This document shows, piece after piece, positions 26,620 through 34,837 of a DNA stretch of 64,000 nucleotides (its first letter is position 1; every line of letters begins with the position of its first letter). The position numbers and the translations under genes were made by a program. The notes beneath the pieces were generated by a model that ran no database searches, had not been told where the DNA came from, and saw only the letters and a program-made list of their open reading frames with translations. Source of the stretch: Cuspidothrix issatschenkoi CHARLIE-1 (GTDB lineage: Bacteria > Cyanobacteriota > Cyanobacteriia > Cyanobacteriales > Nostocaceae); assembly GCF_002934005.1 (NCBI RefSeq), contig NZ_PGEM01000024.1, positions 20,070 through 84,069 on the forward strand, in the 5' to 3' direction.

Positions 26620-27150
26620 TTAGCGAGATCGAATTAATATGATGACAGTAATAGCAGTGTAACTGAGGGCATTAGCAATTAATGTGGATGTGATCAGATT
26701 AGTAGTTTGTAACTTAGCTAGACTCATATAAAAGTATCTTTCTTGGGAAGAAGTAATTTCAGCTTTTTGACCTGCTTCATCCATGAATATGATCAGCAAC
26801 TTCATGAGTAAGAATTTAACTAAAAAAGTGCTGATGAAAATAGTAAATGATAAGAAAATTATCAGGCTGCTAATATTGGGATCTTTGATTTTATTAAAGA
26901 ATATATAATTAATCAGTTCTGATTTAATCCCAATTGGTAACATTGGCTCGACCATAAAAAATATAATCCAACCAATCACACTAGAAAAAACGTTGATGGA
27001 TATAGCATAAAAAACGCTAGTTCTTTTGTCGAATTTCAGCCATTTGTTAAAAACCAAAGCTTCGATGGGAATGGTAGTGAGTAAAAATAAGATTCCAAAA
27101 AATATTGCCCCGATAGGCAAAATTATGGGTAGTGATAATTCATCTGACAT
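26620..27150 (-). CDS. Multi-helix membrane protein, unknown
   Basis: From the ATG at 27150 (MSDELSLPIILPIGA) the protein has 176 residues with about four membrane helices (FFGILFLLTTIPIEALVF, SINVFSSVIGWIIFFMV). The frame continues upstream to 27270, but those residues are unlike the rest and look non-coding. Family not recognised. Confidence 0.6.
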   Translation of the reverse strand: MSDELSLPIILPIGAIFFGILFLLTTIPIEALVFNKWLKFDKRTSVFYAISINVFSSVIGWIIFFMVEPMLPIGIKSELINYIFFNKIKDPNISSLIIFLSFTIFISTFLVKFLLMKLLIIFMDEAGQKAEITSSQERYFYMSLAKLQTTNLITSTLIANALSYTAITVIILIRSR

Positions 27151-27358
27151 AATGGTTACAGCTAAAAGACATGAGTTGGTAATTTGTAAATTATTTTTTG
27201 TACTGCTATTAGGTTCACCGATGAGCCTTACTCCTGGGGAGTAGGATAATTCTACACAGTATAACTGCAAGTATACGGATCATGGCAAATTATCTCATTG
27301 TTCTGGCATTTTCGGATCTGGGTATCTAAGATATTTTCACTAATTTTAATAATACCAG

Positions 27359-27466
27359 GACTTACGCAACCGGGACATTGGTAGGGTGTGGTTCGACAAG
27401 CTCACCAACCACGTCAGACTGCATAAATCCTGCAAATAAATAGATTGTTGATACCTGACGTACTCT
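27359..27466. mobile_element. Family-2 MITE, left end and body only
   Basis: GGACTTACGCAA starts the element. The body GGTGTGGTTCGACAAGCTCA...GATTGTTGATA matches, in reverse orientation, the full copy at 45929-46072. The right end is not found, so this copy is degenerate. A third partial body lies at about 43570-43665. Confidence 0.6.
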
Positions 27467-27581
27467 ATAACTAATAATACATCTATGATACTGCCATACT
27501 TAGGGATAAAACCAACAATCTCCAGTCTAGTTTCGCTAAGATAAAGAATTGCTACTTTATAGCTTTTCAAAATTGCAAAAT

Positions 27582-28718
27582 ATGACAAGGAACGGCATCG
27601 GTATTCGCACAGCGCAAGTGCGTTCTGAACGGCTGACGGGTCAAATTCACGTCTATGATGGTGTGGGCAAAGGTAAGTCCCAAGCGGCTTTAGGGGTGGT
27701 TTTGCGCTCGATTGGTTTGGGAATCAAAACACCAGGGGATTCTCACCGTGTGTTACTGCTGCGGTTTTTGAAAGGACCAGAACGGGATTATGATGAAGAT
27801 GGGGCAATCGCTGCTTTACAACGCGGATTTCCCCATTTAATTGATCAGGTTCGCACCGGTAGGGCAGAATTTTTTAGCCATGATCAAATTACAGCTTTTG
27901 ACAGAACGGAAGCTGCACGGGGTTGGGATGTGGCTAAAGGGGCGATCGCCTCTGGTTTATACTCCGTTGTCGTCCTGGATGAAATTAACCCGGTTTTGGA
28001 TTTGGGTTTGCTACCAGTGGATGAAGTGGTGAAAACTTTAAAATTTAAACCCCAGGAATTGGAAATTATCACCACAGGACGCGCTGCACCCCAGGAATTA
28101 TTAGATATTGCGGATTTGCATTCGGAAATGAAACCCCAACATCACCCGACGGCGGCAGCAATGTTAATTGAAGGTGTAGAAATTTATACGGGTGCTGGCA
28201 AGGGAAAATCTACCAGTGCCTTGGGTAAAGCTTTAAAAGCCATTGGTCGGGGGATTAATCATCCTGGGTCTACCCGTGTGTTAATTATGCAGTGGCTCAA
28301 GGGTGGTAGTGGATATACTGAAGATGCAGCGATCGCCGCTTTACAGCAATCCTATCCAGAGGTAGTAGATCATCAACGTTGTGGACGGGATGCCATTGTT
28401 TGGCGTAATTCTCGTCAAGATTTAGACTATATAGAAGCTCAGAGGGGTTGGGAAATTGCCAAAATAGCGATCGCTTCTGGTGTGTATAAAACCATCATCC
28501 TCGATGAACTGAATCCCACCGTTGATTTAGAATTGTTACCAGTTGATCCCATCGTTCAAGCCTTATTACGTAAACCCCGTGATACGGAAGTGATCATCAC
28601 AGGTCGCTGTCAAAATCATCCCGCTTATTTTGATTTAGCAAGTATTCACTCTGAAGTTTATTGTCATAAACACTACGCTAACCAAGGAGTAGAACTCAAA
28701 CGCGGCGTAGATTTTTAG
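27582..28718 (+). CDS. Tandem-domain CobA/BtuR-like P-loop protein
   Basis: Two homologous halves each carry a CobA-type Walker A (GVGKGKSQAA near residue 30, GAGKGKSTSA near residue 205), LLRFLKGPERDYDEDGAI / IMQWLKGGSGYTEDAAI, and VVLDEINPVLDLGLLPVDE / IILDELNPTVDLELLPVDP. CobA adenosylates corrinoids with ATP; single-domain enzymes are about 200 residues, so this is a duplication-fusion. The ATG at 27582 (MTRNGIG) is preferred over 27549. Whether it is a true corrinoid adenosyltransferase or a related ATPase cannot be decided from sequence alone. Confidence 0.85.
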   Translation: MTRNGIGIRTAQVRSERLTGQIHVYDGVGKGKSQAALGVVLRSIGLGIKTPGDSHRVLLLRFLKGPERDYDEDGAIAALQRGFPHLIDQVRTGRAEFFSHDQITAFDRTEAARGWDVAKGAIASGLYSVVVLDEINPVLDLGLLPVDEVVKTLKFKPQELEIITTGRAAPQELLDIADLHSEMKPQHHPTAAAMLIEGVEIYTGAGKGKSTSALGKALKAIGRGINHPGSTRVLIMQWLKGGSGYTEDAAIAALQQSYPEVVDHQRCGRDAIVWRNSRQDLDYIEAQRGWEIAKIAIASGVYKTIILDELNPTVDLELLPVDPIVQALLRKPRDTEVIITGRCQNHPAYFDLASIHSEVYCHKHYANQGVELKRGVDF

Positions 28719-28750
28719 AGGAGACAGGAGATAGGAGGCAAGAAAATTTT

Positions 28751-28803
28751 CTCCTCTGCTCCTCTGCTCCTCTGCTCCTCTGCTCCTCTGCTCCTCTGCT
28801 CCC
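28751..28803. repeat. Octamer tandem repeat CTCCTCTG x6.5
   Basis: Six perfect copies of CTCCTCTG plus CTCCC follow the CobA-like gene. The number of such units usually varies between strains. Confidence 0.9.
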
Positions 28804-28853
28804 ATAATGACAACTTTTAACACCAACTTACTGAATAGATCAATAGGAATAAT

Positions 28854-28964
28854 ATGACCATAGATAATAATATTTTAGATTTAGTGGCTGGAGGATTAGC
28901 GATCGCAATTCTTTTGGGTGGAATGTTGATGATGTTTACAACTATTTTCACAACTAAAAAATAA
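28854..28964 (+). CDS. 36-residue single-helix membrane protein
   Basis: This short frame starts with ATG after AGGAAT (spacing about 7) and encodes MTIDNNILDLVAGG, then AIAILLGGMLMMFTTIFTTKK. It has one membrane helix with a charged C-terminus. The size and form resemble small photosynthetic or bioenergetic subunits, but I do not recognise a named one. The clean ribosome-binding site and composition favour a real gene. Confidence 0.5.
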   Translation: MTIDNNILDLVAGGLAIAILLGGMLMMFTTIFTTKK

Positions 28965-28984
28965 TTAAGTAGGGGCGAAGCATT

Positions 28985-29140
28985 CGGAGGATTAGTTATT
29001 GGTTTCTAGCAAAGATTATTTTCCGAATGCTTCGCCCTTACCCATGAGACATCGGAGGATTAGTTATTGGTTTCTAGCAAAGATTATTTTCCGAATGCTT
29101 CGCCCTTACCCATGAGACATCGGAGGATTAATTAAATGTA
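28985..29140. repeat. 68-bp direct tandem repeat, about 2.3 copies
   Basis: CGGAGGATTAGTTATTGG begins at 28985 and again at 29053; CGGAGGATTA begins a third, diverging unit at 29121. Two units are essentially identical. The third leads into sequence related to the AGACATCTCC repeat ending at 29205. Confidence 0.85.
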
Positions 29141-29214
29141 CATGGTTTGAAACCTTTATAGAGACATTCCCCAGAAAGTCTCTACAATCTTTTTTGGAGA
29201 TGTCTATTAGACCG

Positions 29215-30084
29215 TTATGACCATACAGCCATACTTACTACCCCAGCAACATCACCATCTGGCGTTTGACCAATAAAGTAAATATTATAACAGCAACCAA
29301 TACCAAATAAATAGGTGTGTAAATTGGTTAAGTTTGACTGGAGTAAATCATCTATTCCTTGAGTAGCTTCCATGTATTCCTCCTCAAAATCATCCTCAGA
29401 GTCGGTATCTGGAGTTAATTTTTGAAAGGGAAAAGTTCTCGCAAATCCAATTGCATCTAACAAATTATTAAACATTGATTCTCTCGTTTCTCCAAATCTG
29501 AGAATAAACCCTGTATCTGTGAAACCTCCTAAAAGATTTATTTCACAAAAATCTAAATCTGCTAATAGAGGTTCTAATTTATTTAATAATTCAAAATTTG
29601 TCGCTGTTTGTGGTAGATAAATTGGCAGTAATGGTTCTCCGATGATCATGTCACCCGTGGGAGTATATTCTTCAAAATCCGCTGGTATTTGGGGAGCAAT
29701 ACCAATCCATTCTCCTGATTTTGTTTGTCCTAAAAGGATTTTAAATGTATCCGGTGGGTTATCTAATGATCTAATTTCTGCTACTTCTAAAGATAAAGTA
29801 TTATTTTTGAGTAATTCGATAGCTTTTTGATGTTTTGGCGTTTTTTGCCAAACCTGCTTTAAATAATCTTCTAAATTTGCCGTTTTCAGAATTTTACCAC
29901 CTTCTTCATAAGGTTCAAACTGAGGAGTTACTGATCTGAACAAGTTCTCTATGGTAAATTCTCCTGAAACTTCTCTTTCCCACAGAAAAGGATAGATAGG
30001 ATAATCTGAATCACTCCATGGAAATTCCAAGTCTGCTGTAAATTTTGCCAGTTGCTGTAAAAGTTTGACATTATTGCTTTTCAT
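29215..30084 (-). CDS. NuiA-like (nuclease A inhibitor family) two-domain protein
   Basis: Both halves resemble NuiA, the inhibitor of the sugar-non-specific nuclease NucA of Anabaena. The N-terminal half has LLQQLAKFTADLEFPWSDSD and FKILLGQTKSGEWIGIAP; the C-terminal half ends YNIYFIGQTPDGDVAGVVSM. At 289 residues it is about twice the length of NuiA, suggesting duplication. No NucA-like nuclease is seen nearby. An immunity or regulatory role is inference. Confidence 0.72.
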   Translation of the reverse strand: MKSNNVKLLQQLAKFTADLEFPWSDSDYPIYPFLWEREVSGEFTIENLFRSVTPQFEPYEEGGKILKTANLEDYLKQVWQKTPKHQKAIELLKNNTLSLEVAEIRSLDNPPDTFKILLGQTKSGEWIGIAPQIPADFEEYTPTGDMIIGEPLLPIYLPQTATNFELLNKLEPLLADLDFCEINLLGGFTDTGFILRFGETRESMFNNLLDAIGFARTFPFQKLTPDTDSEDDFEEEYMEATQGIDDLLQSNLTNLHTYLFGIGCCYNIYFIGQTPDGDVAGVVSMAVWS

Positions 30085-30118
30085 GATCTTAGCTATTTTT
30101 TAACAAAAAATTATCAAG

Positions 30119-30916
30119 TTAATAGTTATCAAGTTCATCAGGATTAATTCCTAACTCACGCAACTTTTGTGATAGTTTGGCAATTTCTGTTTTTGCTTGG
30201 GCAATTTCTGTTTTTGCTTGGGCAATTTCTGTTTTTGCTTGGGTAGCTTCTTCCGTTGGTTCAGGAATTAATTCTCCTGTGAGTGTGAACCACCTTAACC
30301 ACAATTTGGTAATATCTTGAAATGTACCTTGCCATAATCCTAAACTTAAACCTAATTCTGGCATAGGTAGGCGTTCCTCAATCATATTTATCGGTTCATA
30401 ATGAGCACCTACTAACTGAAATGCCCGGACTTCGTTAGTGTAGCGGCTAAACACAATATAGTAAGGAATTCTTAAAATGCGTTCATAAACTTCCCATTTT
30501 GTTGGAGGTTTATCTATCTTACTTTCCCTATTTCCTAAATCTTCATCTTCTGTACCAGGAGATAATAATTCCACAACAACAAAGGGATTTGCTGGTTCTT
30601 GCCAAGTCACATAACTTAAACGCAAATCTTGGCCATTATATAATTTGGAGACTCCAACTGCACCAAACCAATCAGGGCGTTTATACCATAAAGGATGTTG
30701 CAGATCATAATAAAGATTGAGATCAGCAGCACTATAAACTAATTCTGGATTCCAGTTTATGGGCTGAAAAGTTAAATATAAAAGTAAGGGTTGTAAAAAA
30801 TGAAAGTCGTCTGGCAAGCCTTTTTCCTCTGGATTTTCACTAGGTAAATCATACATTGTTGGCAAGGTTTCCCAAGGAGGAAGGGGTGGTTCTGTTTGAG
30901 GTATGAGGAAAGTCAT
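30119..30916 (-). CDS. Uma2-family (DUF820) PD-(D/E)xK-like protein
   Basis: The core carries the Uma2 pattern: PDWFGAVGVSK, PFVVVELLSPGTEDEDLG, YYIVFSRYTNEVRAFQLVG and MPELGLSLGLWQG. The C-terminus has three exact repeats of AQAKTEI forming a short coiled coil. Uma2 proteins are a large cyanobacterial family with a restriction-endonuclease-like fold, and the role is unknown. The Asp-Glu-x-Lys residues look conserved. Confidence 0.85.
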   Translation of the reverse strand: MTFLIPQTEPPLPPWETLPTMYDLPSENPEEKGLPDDFHFLQPLLLYLTFQPINWNPELVYSAADLNLYYDLQHPLWYKRPDWFGAVGVSKLYNGQDLRLSYVTWQEPANPFVVVELLSPGTEDEDLGNRESKIDKPPTKWEVYERILRIPYYIVFSRYTNEVRAFQLVGAHYEPINMIEERLPMPELGLSLGLWQGTFQDITKLWLRWFTLTGELIPEPTEEATQAKTEIAQAKTEIAQAKTEIAKLSQKLRELGINPDELDNY

Positions 30917-30944
30917 TTGATTTGAGATTTTAGATTTTGAATTT

Positions 30945-31058
30945 GTAAGGATTCAGGTGAGGTGATAAGATCCCCGACTTCTTTGATTGTATTCGCAAAG
31001 GATAAATCTATCTTAGAAGTCGGGGATCTGGAAACAAGTGCTATAGCTGAATACTTAC
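30945..31058. mobile_element. MITE with GTAAG ends (family 1, copy B)
   Basis: The 114-bp element starts GTAAGGATTCAG and ends CTGAATACTTAC. It is flanked by perfect 8-bp repeats TTGAATTT (30937-30944 and 31059-31066). The body is the same palindrome-bearing sequence as copy A in the opposite orientation. Confidence 0.88.
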
Positions 31059-31129
31059 TTGAATTTTAGCTTAGGTTGGGGTGTTGCAAATTGTGGATTG
31101 TATTACTATTCTCAGATTCACTGAAATTT

Positions 31130-32926
31130 TTACGCCATTACAAGTAATCTTTGTGGGTCTAAATATACATACCAGGGAAAAGGACGATCTTGAAGATTTA
31201 TCCACTTTTCTTTATAAATTTCCCCTTGCAAATGATAATCATAAATATCATGAGGGGGAGAATTAAGTTTAATAAATACTGTCATTCTGTGTGGTGTTTC
31301 GCTGGTGCGGACTAAATAACAGGGAAATGTATTTACTTGGTCAGGATCTTGAGTGAACATGAGATGATGAGCGCGAATACCAATATGAGATAATTCTGGC
31401 GGAATTTTTTCACCCACTTGTAAATTACAACCCCAATCAGTTGCGGTTATTTGTTGAGGTGATAAAATATTAGCACGGGAAAAGTTTTTACAGCCAGTAA
31501 TTTGAGCGACATTTACAGTAGCAGGATGTTGAAAAATCTCATATTTAGAACCATGATGGGCTTCTTTTCCCTGGTTTAATACTAATAGATTGGGACATAA
31601 ACGATAGGCTTCTTCCATGTTATGGGTAACGAATAAAGTTACACCACCATAATCATCGAGAATTTCTGTAACTTGTTGTTCTAATTGACTGCGGAGATGG
31701 GTATCCAGGGCGGAAAATGGCTCATCTAAAAGTAATGCTTCTGGTTTACTAGCTAAAGCCCTGGCTAATGCTACGCGCTGCTGTTGTCCTCCAGAAAGTT
31801 GGTGTGGATAGCGATCGCCAAATCCTTGTAAGTGCATGGCTATTAATTGCTTTTCTATCTCTTCTTTAATATTAACTGATTTCGGTATACCAAAGGCGAT
31901 ATTTTGGGCTACTGTGAGATGGGGAAATAAAGCATAGTTTTGGAATAAAAAACCGATTTTGCGTTGATGAATTGGCTGATTAATTTTCTTTTCTGAATCA
32001 AACAATACTCGATTATTTAAAATAATTTGTCCTTTATTTGGTGTTTCTATCCCCGCAATACAACGCAAAATCATACTTTTTCCTGCCCCAGAACTTCCCA
32101 ATAATCCCAAGGGTTGATGATCAGTATTAAAAGCAACTTGTAGGTGAAAATTATTTAGTCTTTTTTCAATATTTAAAAGTAAGCCAGATGTATCGTAATT
32201 ATCTAATAATATAGAAGATTTCTGTTCTGATTCTCGTTGCTTAATCTGAGTTTTTATAGGTTTAGATTTAGATTGAAATTCTTGCCAAAAGTTAGCCATC
32301 AGTATTCCTGAAAGGGAAATAATCATAATGGCAATTGACCAAAACCAAGCGTCATTAATTGCCCCGGCTTCCACTGCAAAATAAATAGCCATGGGAATAG
32401 TTTGTGTTTGTCCAGGAATATTTCCTGCTAACATCAAAGTTGCCCCAAATTCACCTAAAGCACGGGCAAAAGCTAGGGTAGTGGCGGCAATAATTCCGGG
32501 AAAGGCTAGGGGTAAACTAATCTGCCAAAAAATAGTTAATTCCTTCGCTCCTAACGTTCTCGCTACTCGTAAAAGATTAGCATCAATTTGACTAAAAGCT
32601 CCCAAAGCAGTTTTATACATTAATGGAAATGAAACTACTGTAGCCGCAATGGCCGCACCATACCAAGTAAATACAATTGTCAAATCAAAGGGTTCTAATA
32701 ATTTACCAATTGGTCCATTTTTCCCAAAAAATATCAGCAGTAAAAACCCCACAACGGTAGGCGGTAAAATCAAAGGAGCAACAAATATACTTTCAATTAA
32801 AGCTTTGGCTTTACCCCGATATCCTAACATCCAATAGGCGGCAGATATGCCTAAAAAGAAGGTGATAAAGGTCGCTAATAATGAAGTTTTTAACGATATC
32901 CAAAGCGGTGATAAATCCTGCGGCAT
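31130..32926 (-). CDS. modBC: Fused molybdate ABC transporter permease/ATPase (ModB-ModC)
   Basis: Residues 1-215 form the ModB permease (five to six helices, LARALGEFGATLMLAGNIPG near 153-172, the EAA-type loop). Residues 250-600 are the ModC ATPase: Walker A GSSGAGKS at 277-284, signature LSGGQQQRVALARALA, Walker B ALLLDEPFSALD and a C-terminal domain likely of TOBE type. One chain therefore carries both functions, as known in several cyanobacteria. The substrate could be molybdate or tungstate. No periplasmic ModA gene is in the window. Confidence 0.9.
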   Translation of the reverse strand: MPQDLSPLWISLKTSLLATFITFFLGISAAYWMLGYRGKAKALIESIFVAPLILPPTVVGFLLLIFFGKNGPIGKLLEPFDLTIVFTWYGAAIAATVVSFPLMYKTALGAFSQIDANLLRVARTLGAKELTIFWQISLPLAFPGIIAATTLAFARALGEFGATLMLAGNIPGQTQTIPMAIYFAVEAGAINDAWFWSIAIMIISLSGILMANFWQEFQSKSKPIKTQIKQRESEQKSSILLDNYDTSGLLLNIEKRLNNFHLQVAFNTDHQPLGLLGSSGAGKSMILRCIAGIETPNKGQIILNNRVLFDSEKKINQPIHQRKIGFLFQNYALFPHLTVAQNIAFGIPKSVNIKEEIEKQLIAMHLQGFGDRYPHQLSGGQQQRVALARALASKPEALLLDEPFSALDTHLRSQLEQQVTEILDDYGGVTLFVTHNMEEAYRLCPNLLVLNQGKEAHHGSKYEIFQHPATVNVAQITGCKNFSRANILSPQQITATDWGCNLQVGEKIPPELSHIGIRAHHLMFTQDPDQVNTFPCYLVRTSETPHRMTVFIKLNSPPHDIYDYHLQGEIYKEKWINLQDRPFPWYVYLDPQRLLVMA

Positions 32927-33091
32927 AGGTTGTTCATCTTTTTACTAAGCTTTCCACATTTATAAATCTGGATGAGAGAGAAAATACATTCTTGCTAATA
33001 CTATAGGAATCATATTTGTAAACAATAATTGTTAACTAATAATCACAAATAGCTATCTGAGTAAATTCTAGCTTGAACAATTATGATTTTA

Positions 33092-33574
33092 TCACTCTTG
33101 TGCCGCTGATAAAGCTTCTTGATAGAGTCGTGAACTAATGTGTTTACCTTCTGAAATTAAACTATCTAAAACATTTTTGATTGCAGGAATTAACCCTTGT
33201 TGTTTTGCTACTAATAAAATGCCAATTGTGCCAATAATCTTTAAGTTTCTAGATAAAGCAACTCGTCTAGCATCCAAGTCATCCATTAATAATTGATCAG
33301 ATGCTAACTCTTCAGCAAGAATCATCGCAGCACATTCACCTGCACCTAGATTTGTTGCCTTTTTGAGATTAGATAGTTTTTCTAAATTCTTAACAGATAT
33401 TATCTCTATCCAATCTGCTGATTTGACTAATTTAACGGCTGGGTGCGTACCTGTTGTTACTTCATAATAAACTTCTTGCAGAATAATTACTTTACTAAAA
33501 ATATCCCGCAATAAATTGAGTTGTCCAACTTTTGCTAATTCACTCAAGGGAGTTGTATCGGAGACAATAATCAC
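33092..33574 (-). CDS. DUF3368 PIN-like toxin
   Basis: The protein has 160 residues with the DUF3368 layout: N-terminal IIVSDTTPLSELAKVGQLN with the first Asp, EVYYEVTTG, LGAGECAAMILAEEL, LLMDDLDARRVALSRNLK and IGTIGILLVAKQQGLI. The PIN-type acidic residues (Asp near residue 5, Glu in GAGE, Asp-Asp in MDDLDAR) are present, so it may be an active ribonuclease toxin. It overlaps the upstream antitoxin by four bases. Confidence 0.87.
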   Translation of the reverse strand: MIIVSDTTPLSELAKVGQLNLLRDIFSKVIILQEVYYEVTTGTHPAVKLVKSADWIEIISVKNLEKLSNLKKATNLGAGECAAMILAEELASDQLLMDDLDARRVALSRNLKIIGTIGILLVAKQQGLIPAIKNVLDSLISEGKHISSRLYQEALSAAQE

Positions 33575-33852
33575 TTTTTATACTGGCTTAAAATTTCTAG
33601 TGTTTGAGTAACTTCTTGCTGTAGTTCTTCCTTTGTTTGACTGGGGAAGGGAGATATTTGGTAAATATCCATTAAATCAGAAAGTTGCCAACGTTCAATT
33701 TCTAATAATTCTGCTGCACGTCCAGCACTAATATCTCCATGACGTAATAATGTCATGATGTATGCTTCTTTGGCTTTTTTTTCTGCTTCTAAACGATGAA
33801 TTTCTGGGACTTCTGGTAAGGTGAGGGTAAATTTGACTTCTGTTGCGGCCAT
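33571..33852 (-). CDS. UPF0175 family antitoxin
   Basis: The 93-residue protein has EKKAKEAYIMTLLRHGDISAGRAAELLEIERWQLSDLM, the UPF0175 helix-turn-helix core. It is coupled to the DUF3368 toxin (ATGA-like overlap). This is the intact counterpart of the broken module at 10167-10588. Confidence 0.87.
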   Translation of the reverse strand: MAATEVKFTLTLPEVPEIHRLEAEKKAKEAYIMTLLRHGDISAGRAAELLEIERWQLSDLMDIYQISPFPSQTKEELQQEVTQTLEILSQYKK

Positions 33853-33951
33853 TTTATTTTACCATTACTAAATATTGGGTTTCCTTGCGTCAGTTTAATC
33901 TACATCACTTAATTATACAATATAATAGCTGAGTGATCACATTTTGAAAGT

Positions 33952-34485
33952 CAGAAGTGTTGAATGTTAAGAAAATCCTGATAAAAATAGCCCAAAATAT
34001 GTTAAATTTTGGGCGAAGGATTAAAATATTTTGATTAACCATAATCATAAACTCATTTCCCAAGATTGTCAAAAATATCCTGGGCGGACTACCCAAAAAT
34101 TATTATCCTGTTTTAAACAGCCGTCTTTTTGTTGAGTGTTGGTTGGCTTATAGATATTTATCGTTTACAGTGGGGAGTTGAACTGTTATGGAAATTTTTA
34201 AAGATGCACTTAAAACTGGATAGATTAATTACCAAAAATGTTAATGGTATTGCCATTCAAATCTATGCTAGTCTCATCGCTTATCTGATTTTACAACTTG
34301 TATCTGTTCCGAAAGAATGGGGTGAAAAGATGTTAGATAAATTTCGCTATCTTCAAGCTTGTATGTGTCAACAAATCAGTTATGTTCATTGGATGGAATA
34401 TATTATGAAATGTTGACATTTTCACTCTTGATAATACTACTATACTTAAATATGTAAAGTTTTGTAACGACATTCAACATTTCTG
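33952..34485. mobile_element. Internally deleted IS4-type insertion sequence
   Basis: The element has 16-bp inverted ends CAGAAGTGTTGAATGT (33952-33967) and its complement ACATTCAACATTTCTG (34470-34485) with one mismatch. Between them only the C-terminal third of a transposase remains. No target duplication is visible, in line with a deletion or flanking rearrangement. The right end abuts the truncated xisH. Confidence 0.78.
34129..34416 (+). pseudogene. IS4-family transposase, C-terminal fragment
   Basis: The fragment reads IYRLQWGVELLWKFLKMHLK and QIYASLIAYLILQLVSVPKE, matching the C-terminus of IS4-type transposases (the Y-(2)-R-(3)-E-(6)-K signature YRLQWGVELLWKFLK is present). The N-terminal DDE part is missing. 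Confidence 0.82.
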
Positions 34486-34490
34486 TTATA

Positions 34491-34820
34491 TCAGATATAG
34501 TCATCTTGTCTTCTTAAAATTAAACGATAATTCAGTAATTGTCCCAGGGCTTGATGAAATTCAGAAATTGTGGAATCACCAAGGAAACTTTTAATTTCCA
34601 CAGCTATTTTTTGATTATCTTTTTCGGCTGCAAGCATTTTTTCTGCACCTAAATCAACATATAAATCTACTCCTCCAAATTGTATAAATAATGGATCATT
34701 AGTAATCATCCACCCTTCTTTAATTAAAGCATTTTTGACAGCATCGTGAAATTTGTCTTTAGCCGTTATTTTTATTGAAATATCCAGTAAACTATGATAC
34801 TTGGCGGGCAAGATGCCCAC
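34491..34820 (-). pseudogene. xisH: xisH-like gene, truncated at its 3' end
   Basis: AKDKFHDAVKNALIKEGWMI, DLYVDLGAEKMLAAEKDNQKIAVEIKSFLG and STISEFHQALGQLLNYRLIL are the XisH family core (fdxN-element excision controlling factor, PD-(D/E)xK-like fold). Family members are about 138 residues and continue past this point; here the frame ends at a stop next to the IS end at 34485. The N-terminal extension MGILPAKYHSLL derives from a GGGCAAGATGCCC repeat rather than from xisH, so the true start is unclear. No xisI follows. Confidence 0.78.
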
Positions 34821-34837
34821 CCCACAATAGTTTAATC

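Noticed and set aside
28751..29140. Tandem repeats considered as a CRISPR array
   Set aside because: The units are adjacent with no unique spacers, and no cas genes are present.
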